Part shown: positions 51,896-60,933 of the stretch, piece by piece
Layout: every line of letters starts with the position of its first letter
Numbering within the stretch: position 1 is the first letter of the stretch
NCBI GenBank assembly: GCA_900545605.1
Contig: UQZL01000005.1
Span: 1-64,000, forward strand
DNA: 64,000 nt
Reading direction: 5' to 3'
Source of the DNA: an uncultured Collinsella sp.
Lineage (GTDB): Bacteria; Actinomycetota; Coriobacteriia; Coriobacteriales; Coriobacteriaceae
Notes under the pieces: generated by a model
What the model was told of the DNA's origin: nothing
The model's database searches: none
Seen by the model: the letters and a program-made list of their open reading frames with translations, nothing else
Program-made: the position numbers and the translations under genes

Positions 51896-52429
51896 ATGAA
51901 TATCACCGTGTATCTGGGTGCCAGCGTTGGTAACGACCCAGCGTTTCTGCCCGCGCTGCAGGAGCTGGGCAACTGGATTGGCTCCAACGGACACGCGCTG
52001 GTATACGGCGGGTCCAAGTCGGGCCTGATGGGTGCGCTCGCCGATAGCGTGCTCGAGGCAGGTGGACATGTGACGGGTGTTGAGCCGAGCTTTTTTATCG
52101 AGGCCGAGTTTCAGCATGACGGTATCGACGACCTTATCGTGACGAGCGATATGGCCGAGCGCAAGGCCAAGATGATTGAGCTCGGCGATGCGTTCATCGC
52201 CTTTCCCGGTGGGACGGGCACGCTCGAGGAGATTGCCGAGGTCATGTCCGCGGTGTCGTTGGGGCATCTCGATGCGCCGTGCATTTTGTACAACCTGAAC
52301 GGTTACTACAACGACCTCAAGGCGCTGCTCGGGCACATGATTGATAAGGGGCTTTCGAGCCTGAAGCGCCAGCACGGCATCTACTTTGCCGACGATTTGC
52401 GCGAGATTGCCTCGATTATCAACGGATAA
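51896..52429 (+). CDS. LOG-family phosphoribohydrolase
   Basis: A 177-residue LOG-type protein (lysine decarboxylase-like fold): MNITVYLGASVGNDPAFLPA, ALVYGGSKSGLMGALADSVL, and the signature AFIAFPGGTGTLEEIAEVMS. LOG enzymes release a base from a nucleoside monophosphate (cytokinin-type or general). GGGGGGA precedes the ATG at 51896. The gene order with the channel gene (37-bp gap) suggests co-transcription. Confidence 0.9.
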   Translation: MNITVYLGASVGNDPAFLPALQELGNWIGSNGHALVYGGSKSGLMGALADSVLEAGGHVTGVEPSFFIEAEFQHDGIDDLIVTSDMAERKAKMIELGDAFIAFPGGTGTLEEIAEVMSAVSLGHLDAPCILYNLNGYYNDLKALLGHMIDKGLSSLKRQHGIYFADDLREIASIING

Positions 52430-52554
52430 GCCTTGAGCCTGCCCCACTATGGCTCCCAATGGTGCCGTTTGCGGCGCAGACGGCTGGCTTGTCTGGGCCA
52501 CACTCGCTCTACAATAAAACGTATCTATGTCGACTTTGACCGCGGGAGGACCCG

Positions 52555-53859
52555 ATGGATAACCTTGCCAAACCCACAAACCGCGCGCTGTTTTTAGTTA
52601 GCGTTGCCGTGACCGGTGCGTTCGCAGGTGCCGCAGTCTGGCTGTTCTTCTTTGCGATGGAGCACGGTATCGACTATCTATGGACCGAGATTCCACACGC
52701 GCTGGGCGTCGCTTCGCCCGAGCTTGCCAGCGGACCGTTTGGCTTTCTGCCATACCCGTTTTTCGTCTGCCTGCTGGGCGGCCTGCTGATCGGTCTGTAC
52801 GAAAAGACGACGGGCACCAAGACCGATGACCTCAACCAGGTGATGGCCAAGGTAAAGCGCGATGGGCGCTACCCGTACGACAACCTGGGCAAGCTTTCGC
52901 TCGCGGCATTGCTGCCGCTGCTGTTTGGTGGCAGCATTGGACCGGAGGCCGGCCTGACCGGCGTTATCGCGGGTCTGTGCAGCTGGGTCGGCGATCGCAT
53001 GCGTCGCTTTGGAGCTGAGTTTAGGGAGCTCACGCTGCTGGGCACCCAGGCTGCCCTGACGGCGCTCTTTACCGCGCCCGTCTTTGGCTTTGTGGCACCG
53101 CTTGCCGGAAGTACTGACGGCCAGGGCGAAGACGCCGACGATGAATCCGCGTCCGGCGAGATCACCATCAAGCTGCCCAAGGCGCAAAAGACGGTGGTCT
53201 ACGGCATTGCGATTGCCGGCGGTCTGGGCACCTACCTGCTGCTCGGCCAGCTTGTGGGCGGCGGCATGGGCATGCCGAGGTTCGAGGCCGCCGTGGTGGG
53301 CAACCTGGAACTTGTCTGGCTCATTCCGCTGGCGTTGGTCGGCACCGTATGCGGTTGGCTGTACTTTGTCTCTGAGCACGCGAGCGAGGCACTGTCTCAT
53401 GCAATAGGGGAGCGTCCTGTCGTCAAGGCCATGCTAGCCGGTCTGGCGCTCGCCATCTGTGGCACGGTTCTGCCCTACACCATGTTTGCCGGCGAGACCC
53501 AGGCCGACGTGCTCATGGAAACCTACCTGACCATTCCCGCTGGCGTGCTTATCGCGACCGGTCTTGTTAAGGCCATGCTGACGCCCGCCCTCATCAACAT
53601 GGGTTGGCGTGGCGGCCACTTCTTCCCGGTCATCTTCTCGGGTGTGAGCCTGGGCTACGGCCTTGCCATCCTCACCGGCGCCGATCCGGTCTTTTGCGTC
53701 GCCGTCTGCACGGCATCGACGATGGGTGCCGTCATGCGCCAACCCATTATGGTCGTGGGCCTGTTGCTCATGTGCTTCCCGCTCAAGGGCATCGTCTGCA
53801 TAATCATCGCCGCCGTCATCGCCGCCGGCATTCCGTTGCCCAAGTCACTGCGCAAGTAG
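52555..53859 (+). CDS. ClC-family chloride channel/transporter
   Basis: A 434-residue membrane protein with about ten helices. ClC signatures are GGSIGPEAGLTGVIAG (about 125-140, the anion-binding loop) and the second half GWRGGHFFPVIFSGVSLGYG. An acidic insert lies at about 185-200 (STDGQGEDADDESASGE). There is no C-terminal CBS domain. The glutamate in GPEAG is at the gating position. GGGAGGA precedes the ATG at 52555. Confidence 0.9.
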   Translation: MDNLAKPTNRALFLVSVAVTGAFAGAAVWLFFFAMEHGIDYLWTEIPHALGVASPELASGPFGFLPYPFFVCLLGGLLIGLYEKTTGTKTDDLNQVMAKVKRDGRYPYDNLGKLSLAALLPLLFGGSIGPEAGLTGVIAGLCSWVGDRMRRFGAEFRELTLLGTQAALTALFTAPVFGFVAPLAGSTDGQGEDADDESASGEITIKLPKAQKTVVYGIAIAGGLGTYLLLGQLVGGGMGMPRFEAAVVGNLELVWLIPLALVGTVCGWLYFVSEHASEALSHAIGERPVVKAMLAGLALAICGTVLPYTMFAGETQADVLMETYLTIPAGVLIATGLVKAMLTPALINMGWRGGHFFPVIFSGVSLGYGLAILTGADPVFCVAVCTASTMGAVMRQPIMVVGLLLMCFPLKGIVCIIIAAVIAAGIPLPKSLRK

Positions 53860-53899
53860 CGTATTGCGCTTTACGGTTGTTCAGAACTTGTTTTAAAGA

Positions 53900-53937
53900 A
53901 GCCGCGCGAGGCCGTTTGTTTACGGCCTCGCGCGGCT
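53900..53937. terminator. Bidirectional terminator
   Basis: A perfect 16-bp stem (AGCCGCGCGAGGCCGT with ACGGCCTCGCGCGGCT) around six bases separates the convergent ClC and methyltransferase genes; A and T residues flank it. Confidence 0.7.
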
Positions 53938-53942
53938 GTTAT

Positions 53943-54680
53943 TTAGAGCTTCCTCAGCACGATGGCGATGGTGTTGAGGTATTTGAGCGCGCCGGCTTCA
54001 ACGGCAGTGCGGTCGCCCGCTGCGTACTCGTTGTCGCAGACGAGCCAGTCTGCCCATGCCTCGTTGGTGCAGAGCATGGGTTGCATCGAGACAATCTTGA
54101 CGCCGGTGGTCGGCTCGATCATGGCGCGCCACCAGGCTATGTCGTGCATGTAGTCGAGCTGCTCAGGCGTCCAAGATTTGAGCAGGCAATCGGGCAGATT
54201 ATCGTGGCAGTCGCGGACCATGCCTGGGATGCTCAAGTAAAGCACGCCGCCTTGCTTTACGTAGGGGAGCAAGCGCTCGCCCAGATAATGCGGGTCGCGC
54301 CCGTAATAGTTGTACGAGTCGATGCTTACGACCGCATCAAAAAAGTCGCGCTCAAATGGCAAGCCTTGCGAGGCGTCCGCCTGAACGGGATGAATCGTGT
54401 CGCGCGAGATACCGAGCGAATCAAAGAACACGCGGTTCTCCTCGGGGTCGCTCCACAGATCGACGGCGTAGGTGTCAAACCCGTATTCGCGGGCAAGCAG
54501 GGCGCTGGTGATACCGGTGCCCGATCCAAGGTCGCAGACGCGGGCGCCGTGGGGGATGCTTGCATCGCAAAGGAGCTCTTCGCAGAGCTTGAGGGGGTTC
54601 GGCCCCATAATCTTAGAGCGCACGAGCGCTGCGTCGAAGCTGGTGGCTTTTGGGAAGGATTGAGATTCCTGGGATTGCAT
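53943..54680 (-). CDS. SAM-dependent methyltransferase
   Basis: A 245-residue class I methyltransferase: the SAM loop VCDLGSGTGITSALLAREYG (motif I), YAVDLWSDPEENR (motif II acid), DAVVSIDSYNYYGRD and GGVLYLSIPGMV. The C-terminal part (WTPEQLDYMHDIAWWRAMIE) forms a substrate cap. The substrate cannot be told from the sequence; related proteins act on small molecules or cyclopropane-type substrates. The 278 bases upstream contain no gene. Confidence 0.85.
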   Translation of the reverse strand: MQSQESQSFPKATSFDAALVRSKIMGPNPLKLCEELLCDASIPHGARVCDLGSGTGITSALLAREYGFDTYAVDLWSDPEENRVFFDSLGISRDTIHPVQADASQGLPFERDFFDAVVSIDSYNYYGRDPHYLGERLLPYVKQGGVLYLSIPGMVRDCHDNLPDCLLKSWTPEQLDYMHDIAWWRAMIEPTTGVKIVSMQPMLCTNEAWADWLVCDNEYAAGDRTAVEAGALKYLNTIAIVLRKL

Positions 54681-54958
54681 TGTTCTTTCCTATCAGGTGC
54701 AAATTGGCAGATGACGGAGGCGGAACGGCGCAACAAACCACGGCCGTTGGACGGCCGTTTCTATGGTTCTATGCGATTGACCGTTCCCTAAAGAACAATG
54801 ACCAAAAAGACATCCCCTTGGATGATCGAGATTGGGCCAAGGCCCGTGACATCTCTATTGTAAGACGTTGAGCGCGGGCAGGGGATATGTCATTTGTCAT
54901 GTATTGGCGGACAGTCGATTGTGACCACGGGTGCGCCGAGGCTCTCGTTCCCTGCGTC

Positions 54959-55834
54959 TTACTTCCAAATTGCGAGTGCGGCGGTGCCCAGCACGATGAG
55001 GGCGAGGCCGACGGCGTTTCGATGTGACAGCTTTTCGTTGAAGGCCAGGCGCGCGAACAGTACCGAAACAAGGATCGAGAGCTTGTCGACCTGCACCACG
55101 ACGCTTACCTGCCCGGCGGCAATCGCGTAGTAGTAGAGCAGCCACGATGCACCGGTCGCAATGCCCGATGCTGCGAGAAATGTGAGTTCATATCGGTCAA
55201 CGCGTGCGACCTGCTCCAGCTTTCCCTTGGCCGTCACAATCCCCCACGCCATGGCGAGTACCACGCAGGTACGGATCGCCGTTGCCAGGTTAGACTCGAC
55301 GCCTTCGATGCCAACCTTGGCAAGGATGGACGTGAGCGCCGCGAAAACGGCGGCGCCGATGGCGTAGACGAGCCAGGTCCGGTCTTGCTTCTGGTCCACG
55401 CCAGCTGACTGCCTCTTCTCAATCATCAGGAACGTGCCGAGGGTGATTACGGCCGTCCCAATAAGCTTTACGGCCAGATTGCTCGTCTCGCCAAAGAGAA
55501 CAATAGCGATCAGCGCGGCGAGTACGGTGCTCATCTTGTCGACCGGCACGATCTTATTGACGTCTCCAATGCTGAGCGCCTTAAAGTAGCAGATCCACGA
55601 AGCGCCGGTTGCAAGTCCCGAGAGAACGAGGAACAGCCAAGACTTGGCGGCGATGCTGCCAATGGTTCCGATGGATCCGGAAATGCCCGCCATTATCCAA
55701 GCAAAGACGAGCACCACGCAGGTGCGGATGGCGGTCGCAACATCGGAATCGGTGTGTTTGATGCCACATTTGGCCAAAATTGATGTGATGCCGGCAAAGA
55801 CTGCCGATGCAAACGCTGCAACAACCCACGACAC
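54959..55834 (-). CDS. EamA-family (DMT) transporter
   Basis: A 291-residue ten-helix transporter with two EamA repeats, visible as matching segments: SAVFAGITSILAKCGIKHTD and AAVFAALTSILAKVGIEGVE, each followed by a similar helix (ATAIRTCVVLVFAW, ATAIRTCVVLAMAW). Such carriers export amino acids, metabolites or drugs. The repeats are unusually similar to each other. GGAGG lies before the ATG at 55834. Confidence 0.88.
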   Translation of the reverse strand: MSWVVAAFASAVFAGITSILAKCGIKHTDSDVATAIRTCVVLVFAWIMAGISGSIGTIGSIAAKSWLFLVLSGLATGASWICYFKALSIGDVNKIVPVDKMSTVLAALIAIVLFGETSNLAVKLIGTAVITLGTFLMIEKRQSAGVDQKQDRTWLVYAIGAAVFAALTSILAKVGIEGVESNLATAIRTCVVLAMAWGIVTAKGKLEQVARVDRYELTFLAASGIATGASWLLYYYAIAAGQVSVVVQVDKLSILVSVLFARLAFNEKLSHRNAVGLALIVLGTAALAIWK

Positions 55835-55902
55835 GGGTGTGGCGCCTCCTCAAGAACGACTACGCCGGGTCTACGGCGCTCGTCCGATGATACCGCTTGC
55901 GG

Positions 55903-56601
55903 CTACAAATCGCGTGCTCGATAGATCTTGGTGCTGACGGTGCAGCTGATTGCAAATAGCACGAACGCCAGGGCGGCAATTCCTGCGCACAGGAAACTGA
56001 TGACGGCGGGATCGGGATTTGCCCCGGCAAATGACATGAGCCAGTTGCTGATGGGGTTGGAGGAGCTCAGTATTGCCATGGTGCCGCAGCCAAGCAGGGC
56101 AAACAGGCCGACGGATAGGCGCAGCGCCTCCATGTGTCCAAATCGAAAGAATATCGGCTGTGCCAAAAACACCATCATGAGGGAGATGAGCATCGACGCC
56201 GCCGAGGCGGTCGCGATTTCAAAGACCGTCTGGCCTGTCGAAGGGATGCCCATGTGATCGAAGAACGGAAGGGCGAGGATGTTCAGAAGCGTAGCCGCGC
56301 ATGCCATGACGACCGAGAAGACAATAATGCACAGGTATCGCGCGCAGATGATGTCTTTGCGCGAGAACGGCAGCGTTGCCCGATAGCGCTCCCAGCCGTT
56401 TTGGTTATCGTAGCCAGCCAGCGAGCTCATGATCATGATGGGCGACATGGCGCTGACCGCACAGGTGCCGGCGCTCATGCCAGAGTCACCATCCGATGCG
56501 TTGGCAAGGGTCAGCACGACGAATATGAACAGGCCGACGCCGGCGATGCTCGGGAGAAACGAGCGCATGATGGCGGTCTCGGACATAAAGGCGCGTTTCA
56601 T
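55903..56601 (-). CDS. ABC-2-type exporter permease
   Basis: A 232-residue permease with six hydrophobic helices, starting MKRAFMSETAIMRSFLPSIA. Patterns YDNQNGWERYRATLPFSRKD and IICARYLCIIVFSVVMACAA match the ABC-2 membrane family found with YtrA/YhcF-type GntR regulators. The start overlaps the ATPase gene stop by four bases. It is the last gene of the GntR operon. Confidence 0.87.
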   Translation of the reverse strand: MKRAFMSETAIMRSFLPSIAGVGLFIFVVLTLANASDGDSGMSAGTCAVSAMSPIMIMSSLAGYDNQNGWERYRATLPFSRKDIICARYLCIIVFSVVMACAATLLNILALPFFDHMGIPSTGQTVFEIATASAASMLISLMMVFLAQPIFFRFGHMEALRLSVGLFALLGCGTMAILSSSNPISNWLMSFAGANPDPAVISFLCAGIAALAFVLFAISCTVSTKIYRARDL

Positions 56602-57479
56602 TTGGAGGTTCCTTTCAGCGTAAGGCGCAGATAGTCATCGATGGAGATCCGGTCGCAGGGAATCTCGGGAAAGGCCTCGAGCGCTTCTCGTCGGTTGGGT
56701 ACGAGTACGTCAACGCTGTAGGTATGACGGGTGGCGCGAGCGCCTTCGACACAAGCCATCAGCTCGGCAGCTTGCGCCTGGGTGCAGTGGGCGATGCCGG
56801 TACGGTCGGTAATGTCCTCGCGCGGCAAATCGAACACGATCGAGCCATTATCGATGCAGGCGACGCGGTCTGCCGCACGTTCAAGATCGGAGGTAATGTG
56901 GCTCGAGAACAATACGCTGCGCTGTCCGTCGGCGACAAAGGAGAGCAGCTCATCGAGCAGCTCCTCACGCGCCATAGGATCGAGGCCCGCGGTGGCTTCG
57001 TCCAAGATGAGCAGCTCGGCCTTGTGACTGAGCGCGCACGCGAGCTGCAGTTTCATGCCCATGCCACGGGAGAGGTCCTTGACCTTTGCCTTGGGGTCCA
57101 GACTAAACCGGTCGATGAGGCTGGCGAAGGTGTCGTGGTTCCAGGTGGGGTACGCCGGACCTACGAGCGCCTCGACCTCCGTCACCTTGAGCGTGGAAGG
57201 GAAGGGGCACGTGTCCAGCACGAGTCCGATGCGAGAGCGCGTGCGACGTTGTTGCTCATCGGGCGCATTGGCATCGCAGCGCTGCCCAAACAGGCATACC
57301 TCGCCAGCATCTATCTTTATGAGGCCGAGCGCGGCACGGATGGTCGTTGTCTTGCCGGCGCCGTTTGCGCCCACAAAGCCAACAATCTGGCCGGGCTCTA
57401 CGGCAAGTGTGACATCGCGCAACGAAAAGCGGTTGCTCACCCGGCGCGAGACGGCTTTGAGTTCTAACAGGTTTTGCAT
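56598..57479 (-). CDS. ABC transporter ATPase
   Basis: A 293-residue ATPase: Walker A FVGANGAGKTTTIRAALG from residue 35, signature DLSRGMGMKLQLACAL, Walker B ELLILDEATAGLDP. The C-terminal 80 residues are a family-typical extension. The gene has 23 bp between it and the GntR gene and overlaps the permease. It supplies energy for a small GntR-controlled exporter, perhaps for antibiotic or peptide defence. Confidence 0.92.
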   Translation of the reverse strand: MQNLLELKAVSRRVSNRFSLRDVTLAVEPGQIVGFVGANGAGKTTTIRAALGLIKIDAGEVCLFGQRCDANAPDEQQRRTRSRIGLVLDTCPFPSTLKVTEVEALVGPAYPTWNHDTFASLIDRFSLDPKAKVKDLSRGMGMKLQLACALSHKAELLILDEATAGLDPMAREELLDELLSFVADGQRSVLFSSHITSDLERAADRVACIDNGSIVFDLPREDITDRTGIAHCTQAQAAELMACVEGARATRHTYSVDVLVPNRREALEAFPEIPCDRISIDDYLRLTLKGTSK

Positions 57480-57502
57480 GGTATAGCCTTTCTTGCAGAT
57501 GG

Positions 57503-57883
57503 CTACTGCATGGTTTCGGGAGCTACCAGGTCGAGCATCTCGTGCAATTTGTCGCGCGTGACGCCCAAGGTGTCGGCTTGCGCTGCCGCTTGCGCGAGCA
57601 GCTCTTCGATATGGCAGAGCTGGCTTTCACGCAAGAGCTCCTGGTTGCCCTCGGCGACAAAGCAGCCTTTGCCCTGCACGGTGCAGATAAACCCGAGTTG
57701 CTCCAGGTCGGCGTAGGCGCGCTTGGTGGTGATGACGCTCACACCTAGGTCGCTCGCGAGCGCACGAATGCTGGGGAGTTTGGCCCCCGCGGCGAGTGCG
57801 CCCGATAGGATCTGGGTCTTGACCTGCGAGGATATCTGCTCGTAGATGGGCTTGTCGCTCGAATTGGATAGGATGATGTCCAC
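57503..57883 (-). CDS. GntR-family regulator (YtrA type)
   Basis: A 126-residue regulator: winged helix at residues 10-75 (KPIYEQISSQVKTQILSGAL, then LPSIRALASDLGVSVITTKR and AYADLEQLGFICTVQGKGCF), then a short helical tail (LLRESQLCHIEELLAQAAA), typical of YtrA-type proteins that repress the ABC genes downstream. It is the first gene of the operon and has a dyad upstream at 57911-57944. Confidence 0.92.
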   Translation of the reverse strand: MDIILSNSSDKPIYEQISSQVKTQILSGALAAGAKLPSIRALASDLGVSVITTKRAYADLEQLGFICTVQGKGCFVAEGNQELLRESQLCHIEELLAQAAAQADTLGVTRDKLHEMLDLVAPETMQ

Positions 57884-57910
57884 AGCGGCTCCTTAGCTGA
57901 TGGGCTACAC

Positions 57911-57944
57911 GTGTATATAACCGGTAAACACAGTATATATACAC
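57911..57944 (-). promoter_or_regulatory. GntR operator dyad upstream of the exporter operon
   Basis: GTGTATATA at 57911-57919 is exactly complementary to TATATACAC at 57936-57944. The dyad lies 28 bp before the GntR ATG, over the presumed promoter of the exporter operon. AT-rich TATA inverted repeats of this kind suit YtrA-type autoregulation. Confidence 0.55.
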
Positions 57945-57988
57945 TATGCACAGTTACGCAAGAGGGAAATCGGAATGATCGGCCACCG

Positions 57989-58291
57989 TTTGTCTCAGTC
58001 TGTAACAACAAGACCCGAATTTCCCAGCTAGTTGTTACAGATTAAGATGTTGTTTATCCGCCGGTCCTTTTGTCTCGATCTGTAACATTTGGAGCGGTTT
58101 TGGGCGGCTAACTGTTACGGTTCGAGATTTTGCCGGCGGATCCGTTCGTTTGTCTCAATCTGTAACATTAAGGGCTGGTTTTGGAAGATAGTTGTTACAG
58201 ATTGAGATTCTGCCGGCAGGCCCATCCGTTTGTCTCGATCTGTAACAGGTAGAGGTTCAAAACCCGTCTAGATGTTACAGACCGAGACAAA
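57989..58291. repeat. Four-unit 80-bp tandem array of palindromes
   Basis: Left arms TTTGTCTC-NN-TCTGTAACA start at 57989, 58069, 58149 and 58229, and right arms (consensus TGTTACAGATTGAGA) start at 58033, 58113, 58193 and 58273: both exactly 80 bp apart. Each unit is a hairpin with arms of 15-19 bp and a 25-nt loop, followed by about 21 nt that vary but often contain TGCCGGC. Unit 3 pairs perfectly over 15 bp; unit 4 pairs 18 of 19. 80 is not a multiple of three, and both strands are full of stops, so it is not coding. A lone CTGTAACAACA recurs at 58359-58369. It fills most of the gap between the GntR operon and prfC. Confidence 0.8.
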
Positions 58292-58431
58292 CTGCTGCGG
58301 AGTGCCGCCGCCGACCGGTATCCAAGCCCCGACTGATGAATTTGTCCTGATAGGCGCCCTGTAACAACATTTCGCGGCTACAATAGTGCGGTTACAACGA
58401 CGTAATGCACTCAATGCAAGAAAGGATCCGC

Positions 58432-60045
58432 ATGGCAAGCCTGTCGGATGAAATCTCGTCGCGCCGCACATTCGCGATCATCAGCCACCCGGACGCCGGT
58501 AAGACCACACTTACCGAGAAGCTGCTGCTCTATACCGGCAGCATCCAGACTGCCGGCTCGGTCAAGGGCAAGAGCTCGGCCAAGCATGCCGTCTCGGACT
58601 GGATGGACATCGAGAAGGAGCGCGGTATTTCCGTTACCTCCTCGGTGCTGCAGTTCACCTACAACGGCGCCTGCGTCAACATCCTCGATACCCCCGGCCA
58701 CCAGGACTTCTCGGAGGATACCTACCGTACCCTTATGGCCGCCGACGCTGCTGTTATGGTCATCGACGGCGCCAAGGGCGTCGAGGCCCAGACCAAAAAG
58801 CTCTTTAAGGTCTGTACGCTGCGCCACATTCCCATCTTCACCTTTGTGAACAAGCTCGACCACGAGGCTCGCGATCCGTTTGAGCTCATGGAAGAGATCG
58901 AGAACGTCCTGGGCATCAATACGTATCCCATGAACTGGCCGATCGGCAGCGGCCGCAACTTCCGCGGCGTGTTCGACCGTCAGACTCGTCGCGTTATCGC
59001 CTTCGAGGGCGACGGCCACGCCAACGCCACCAAGAAGGTCGCCGAGGTCGAGGCCGAGCTGGGCGACCCTGCCATGGATGAGCTCATCGGCGAGGAGAAC
59101 CATAAGAACCTGATGGACGACATCGAGCTGCTCGATGGCGCTGGCGACGAGCTCGACTTGGATGCTGTGGCCTGCGGCAAGCTGAGCCCGGCGTTCTTTG
59201 GCTCGGCGCTCACCAACTTTGGCGTGGAGCCCTTCCTCAAGGAGTTCCTGCGTCTGGCCCCGACGCCGCGCGCCTATACCGATACGCTCACCAGCGAGCC
59301 GGTCGATCCCTGCCGCGACAACTTTAGCGGCTTCGTGTTTAAGATCCAGGCCAACATGGACAAGAACCACCGCGACCGCATCGCCTTTGTGCGCATTTGC
59401 TCGGGCAAGTTCGAGCGCGGCATGGACGCCTTCCACGTGCAGGGCAACCGCAAGCTTAAGCTTGCTACTGGCACCTCGATGATGGCCGATGACCGTGCGA
59501 TTGTTGACGAGGCGTACGCGGGCGATATCGTGGGCCTGTTCGATCCGGGTATCTTTAGCATCGGCGACACTGTGTGCTCTGGCAAGCGCCACGTGCAGTA
59601 TCCGCAGATCCCGACGTTTGCCCCCGAGATGTTCGCTCGCATTACGCAGGTCGACACGCTCAAGCGCAAGCAGTTCGTCAAGGGCATGGAGGAGCTTGCC
59701 CAGGAGGGTGCCATCCAGATCTTCCGCGAGCTGGGTGCCGGCATGGAGAGCGTCATCGTGGGCGTGGTCGGCGTGCTGCAGTTTGAGGTACTCGAGCGCC
59801 GCCTCAAGGCCGAGTACCGTGTTGAGGTTCGTCGCCAGCCACTGCCCTATACGGACATCCGCTGGATCCAGAACGACCCCGACACCATCGATATCCCGGG
59901 CCTTTCGCTCACGCGCGACACCCTGCGTGTCGAGGACATGCGCGGCGGTAAGCTGCTGCTGTTCACGAGCCCGTGGAACGTGGATTGGGCAACCGACCAC
60001 AACCCCGACCTTATCCTGTCGGAGTTTGGCAACGTAGCGTTTTAA
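58432..60045 (+). CDS. prfC: Peptide chain release factor 3
   Basis: A 537-residue translational GTPase that recycles release factors 1 and 2 from the ribosome. The G domain has SHPDAGKTTLTEKLL (from residue 18), DTPGHQDFSEDTYRTL and NKLDHEARDP, typical of RF3 and distinct from EF-G (shorter C-terminus; VRRQPLPYTDIRW, then the LFTSPWNVDWATDHNPDL end). The ATG at 58432 follows AAAGGA; an upstream in-frame ATG has no site. The upstream gap contains the 80-bp palindrome array. Confidence 0.96.
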   Translation: MASLSDEISSRRTFAIISHPDAGKTTLTEKLLLYTGSIQTAGSVKGKSSAKHAVSDWMDIEKERGISVTSSVLQFTYNGACVNILDTPGHQDFSEDTYRTLMAADAAVMVIDGAKGVEAQTKKLFKVCTLRHIPIFTFVNKLDHEARDPFELMEEIENVLGINTYPMNWPIGSGRNFRGVFDRQTRRVIAFEGDGHANATKKVAEVEAELGDPAMDELIGEENHKNLMDDIELLDGAGDELDLDAVACGKLSPAFFGSALTNFGVEPFLKEFLRLAPTPRAYTDTLTSEPVDPCRDNFSGFVFKIQANMDKNHRDRIAFVRICSGKFERGMDAFHVQGNRKLKLATGTSMMADDRAIVDEAYAGDIVGLFDPGIFSIGDTVCSGKRHVQYPQIPTFAPEMFARITQVDTLKRKQFVKGMEELAQEGAIQIFRELGAGMESVIVGVVGVLQFEVLERRLKAEYRVEVRRQPLPYTDIRWIQNDPDTIDIPGLSLTRDTLRVEDMRGGKLLLFTSPWNVDWATDHNPDLILSEFGNVAF

Positions 60046-60048
60046 CGC

Positions 60049-60084
60049 ATCGGCGCGGTGGCCCTGCGGGGCTGCCGCGCCGAT
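60049..60084. terminator. Hairpin after prfC, possible terminator
   Basis: ATCGGCGCGG pairs perfectly with CCGCGCCGAT around a 16-nt GC-rich loop. There is no strong T-run, so it could be a weak terminator. Confidence 0.5.
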
Positions 60085-60201
60085 TGCTTGCCTGATGCCG
60101 CGTGAGCGGCTATCATACCCACCGTCGTCTCAAGACCGAGGCGTCCGAGCAGTTCGGGTCCGATATCCTGCTCGTTAAACCTAAAACCAAAGGAGTACAT
60201 A

Positions 60202-60924
60202 ATGATCAAGAAGGTCATGGAGGACTACAAGGTCCTGTTGCGGAGCATTCCCGCGGCAACGGTTTCGCTGTTTTTCGTGAGCGTCATCATGATGAACCTG
60301 CTGGCCAACAAGGAGCTCATCAGCCTGCCGTATCTGGCACTCGATTGCGGCTTTGTGGTGAGCTGGGTTTCGTTTTTGTGCCAGGACATGATTTGCAAGC
60401 GCTTTGGCGCCAAGGCATCCATCAAAATCTCTATCCTCGCGCTGCTGGTCAACCTCGCCGTGAGCCTGTGCTTTTGGGCATGTTCGCTCACGCCCGGCAT
60501 GTGGGGCGCCTACTACGACACGGGCATGATCGAGGTCAACACCGCCCTTAACGCCACCATCGGCGGCACCTGGTACGTGGTGCTGGGCTCTTCGCTGGCA
60601 ATGCTCGTTTCTGCCGTGGTTAACTCCACGCTCAACCAGTCGCTCGGCCGCATGCTCAAAAAGAATAACTTTGCGAGCTTCGCCTTCCGCTCCTATGTGT
60701 CCACGGGTGTTGGCCAGTTTATCGACAATCTAGTCTTTGCCATTGTGGTGAGCCACACGTTCTTCGGCTGGACCTGGGTGCAGGTCCTTATGTGCTCGCT
60801 GACGGGCGCTGTCGCCGAGCTGCTGTGCGAGGTCTTCCTGAGCCCCGTGGGCTACAAGGTCGTGCGCGGCTGGGAGCGCGAGAACGTGGGTGCTGAATAT
60901 CTCGAGCGTCACGCAACTGCCTAA
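60202..60924 (+). CDS. VUT/YhhQ-family queuosine precursor transporter
   Basis: A 240-residue membrane protein with six helices of the VUT/YhhQ family, which imports queuosine precursors (preQ0 or preQ1): NLLANKELISLPYLALDCGF, VSFLCQDMICKRFGAKASIK, FRSYVSTGVGQFIDNLVFAI. AAAGGAG lies before the ATG at 60202. The leader (60085-60201) was scanned for a preQ1 riboswitch and no clear pseudoknot core was seen. It is followed at nine bases by the SDR gene, so the two are likely co-transcribed. Confidence 0.88.
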   Translation: MIKKVMEDYKVLLRSIPAATVSLFFVSVIMMNLLANKELISLPYLALDCGFVVSWVSFLCQDMICKRFGAKASIKISILALLVNLAVSLCFWACSLTPGMWGAYYDTGMIEVNTALNATIGGTWYVVLGSSLAMLVSAVVNSTLNQSLGRMLKKNNFASFAFRSYVSTGVGQFIDNLVFAIVVSHTFFGWTWVQVLMCSLTGAVAELLCEVFLSPVGYKVVRGWERENVGAEYLERHATA

Positions 60925-60933
60925 GGAGCCATT

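Noticed and set aside
57989..58291. Possible CRISPR array (regular repeats with variable interiors)
   Set aside because: Each unit is itself one long palindrome with both arms conserved; repeats and spacers are not of CRISPR type, only four units exist, and no cas gene is in the window.
58411..60000. 529-codon minus-strand reading frame opposite prfC
   Set aside because: Composition is that of a mirror frame; no motifs; prfC on the other strand is unmistakable.
60085..60201. preQ1 riboswitch before the queuosine precursor transporter
   Set aside because: A riboswitch would be logical, but I could not find the short A-rich pseudoknot core of class I or the class II pattern by eye. A covariance search would decide.
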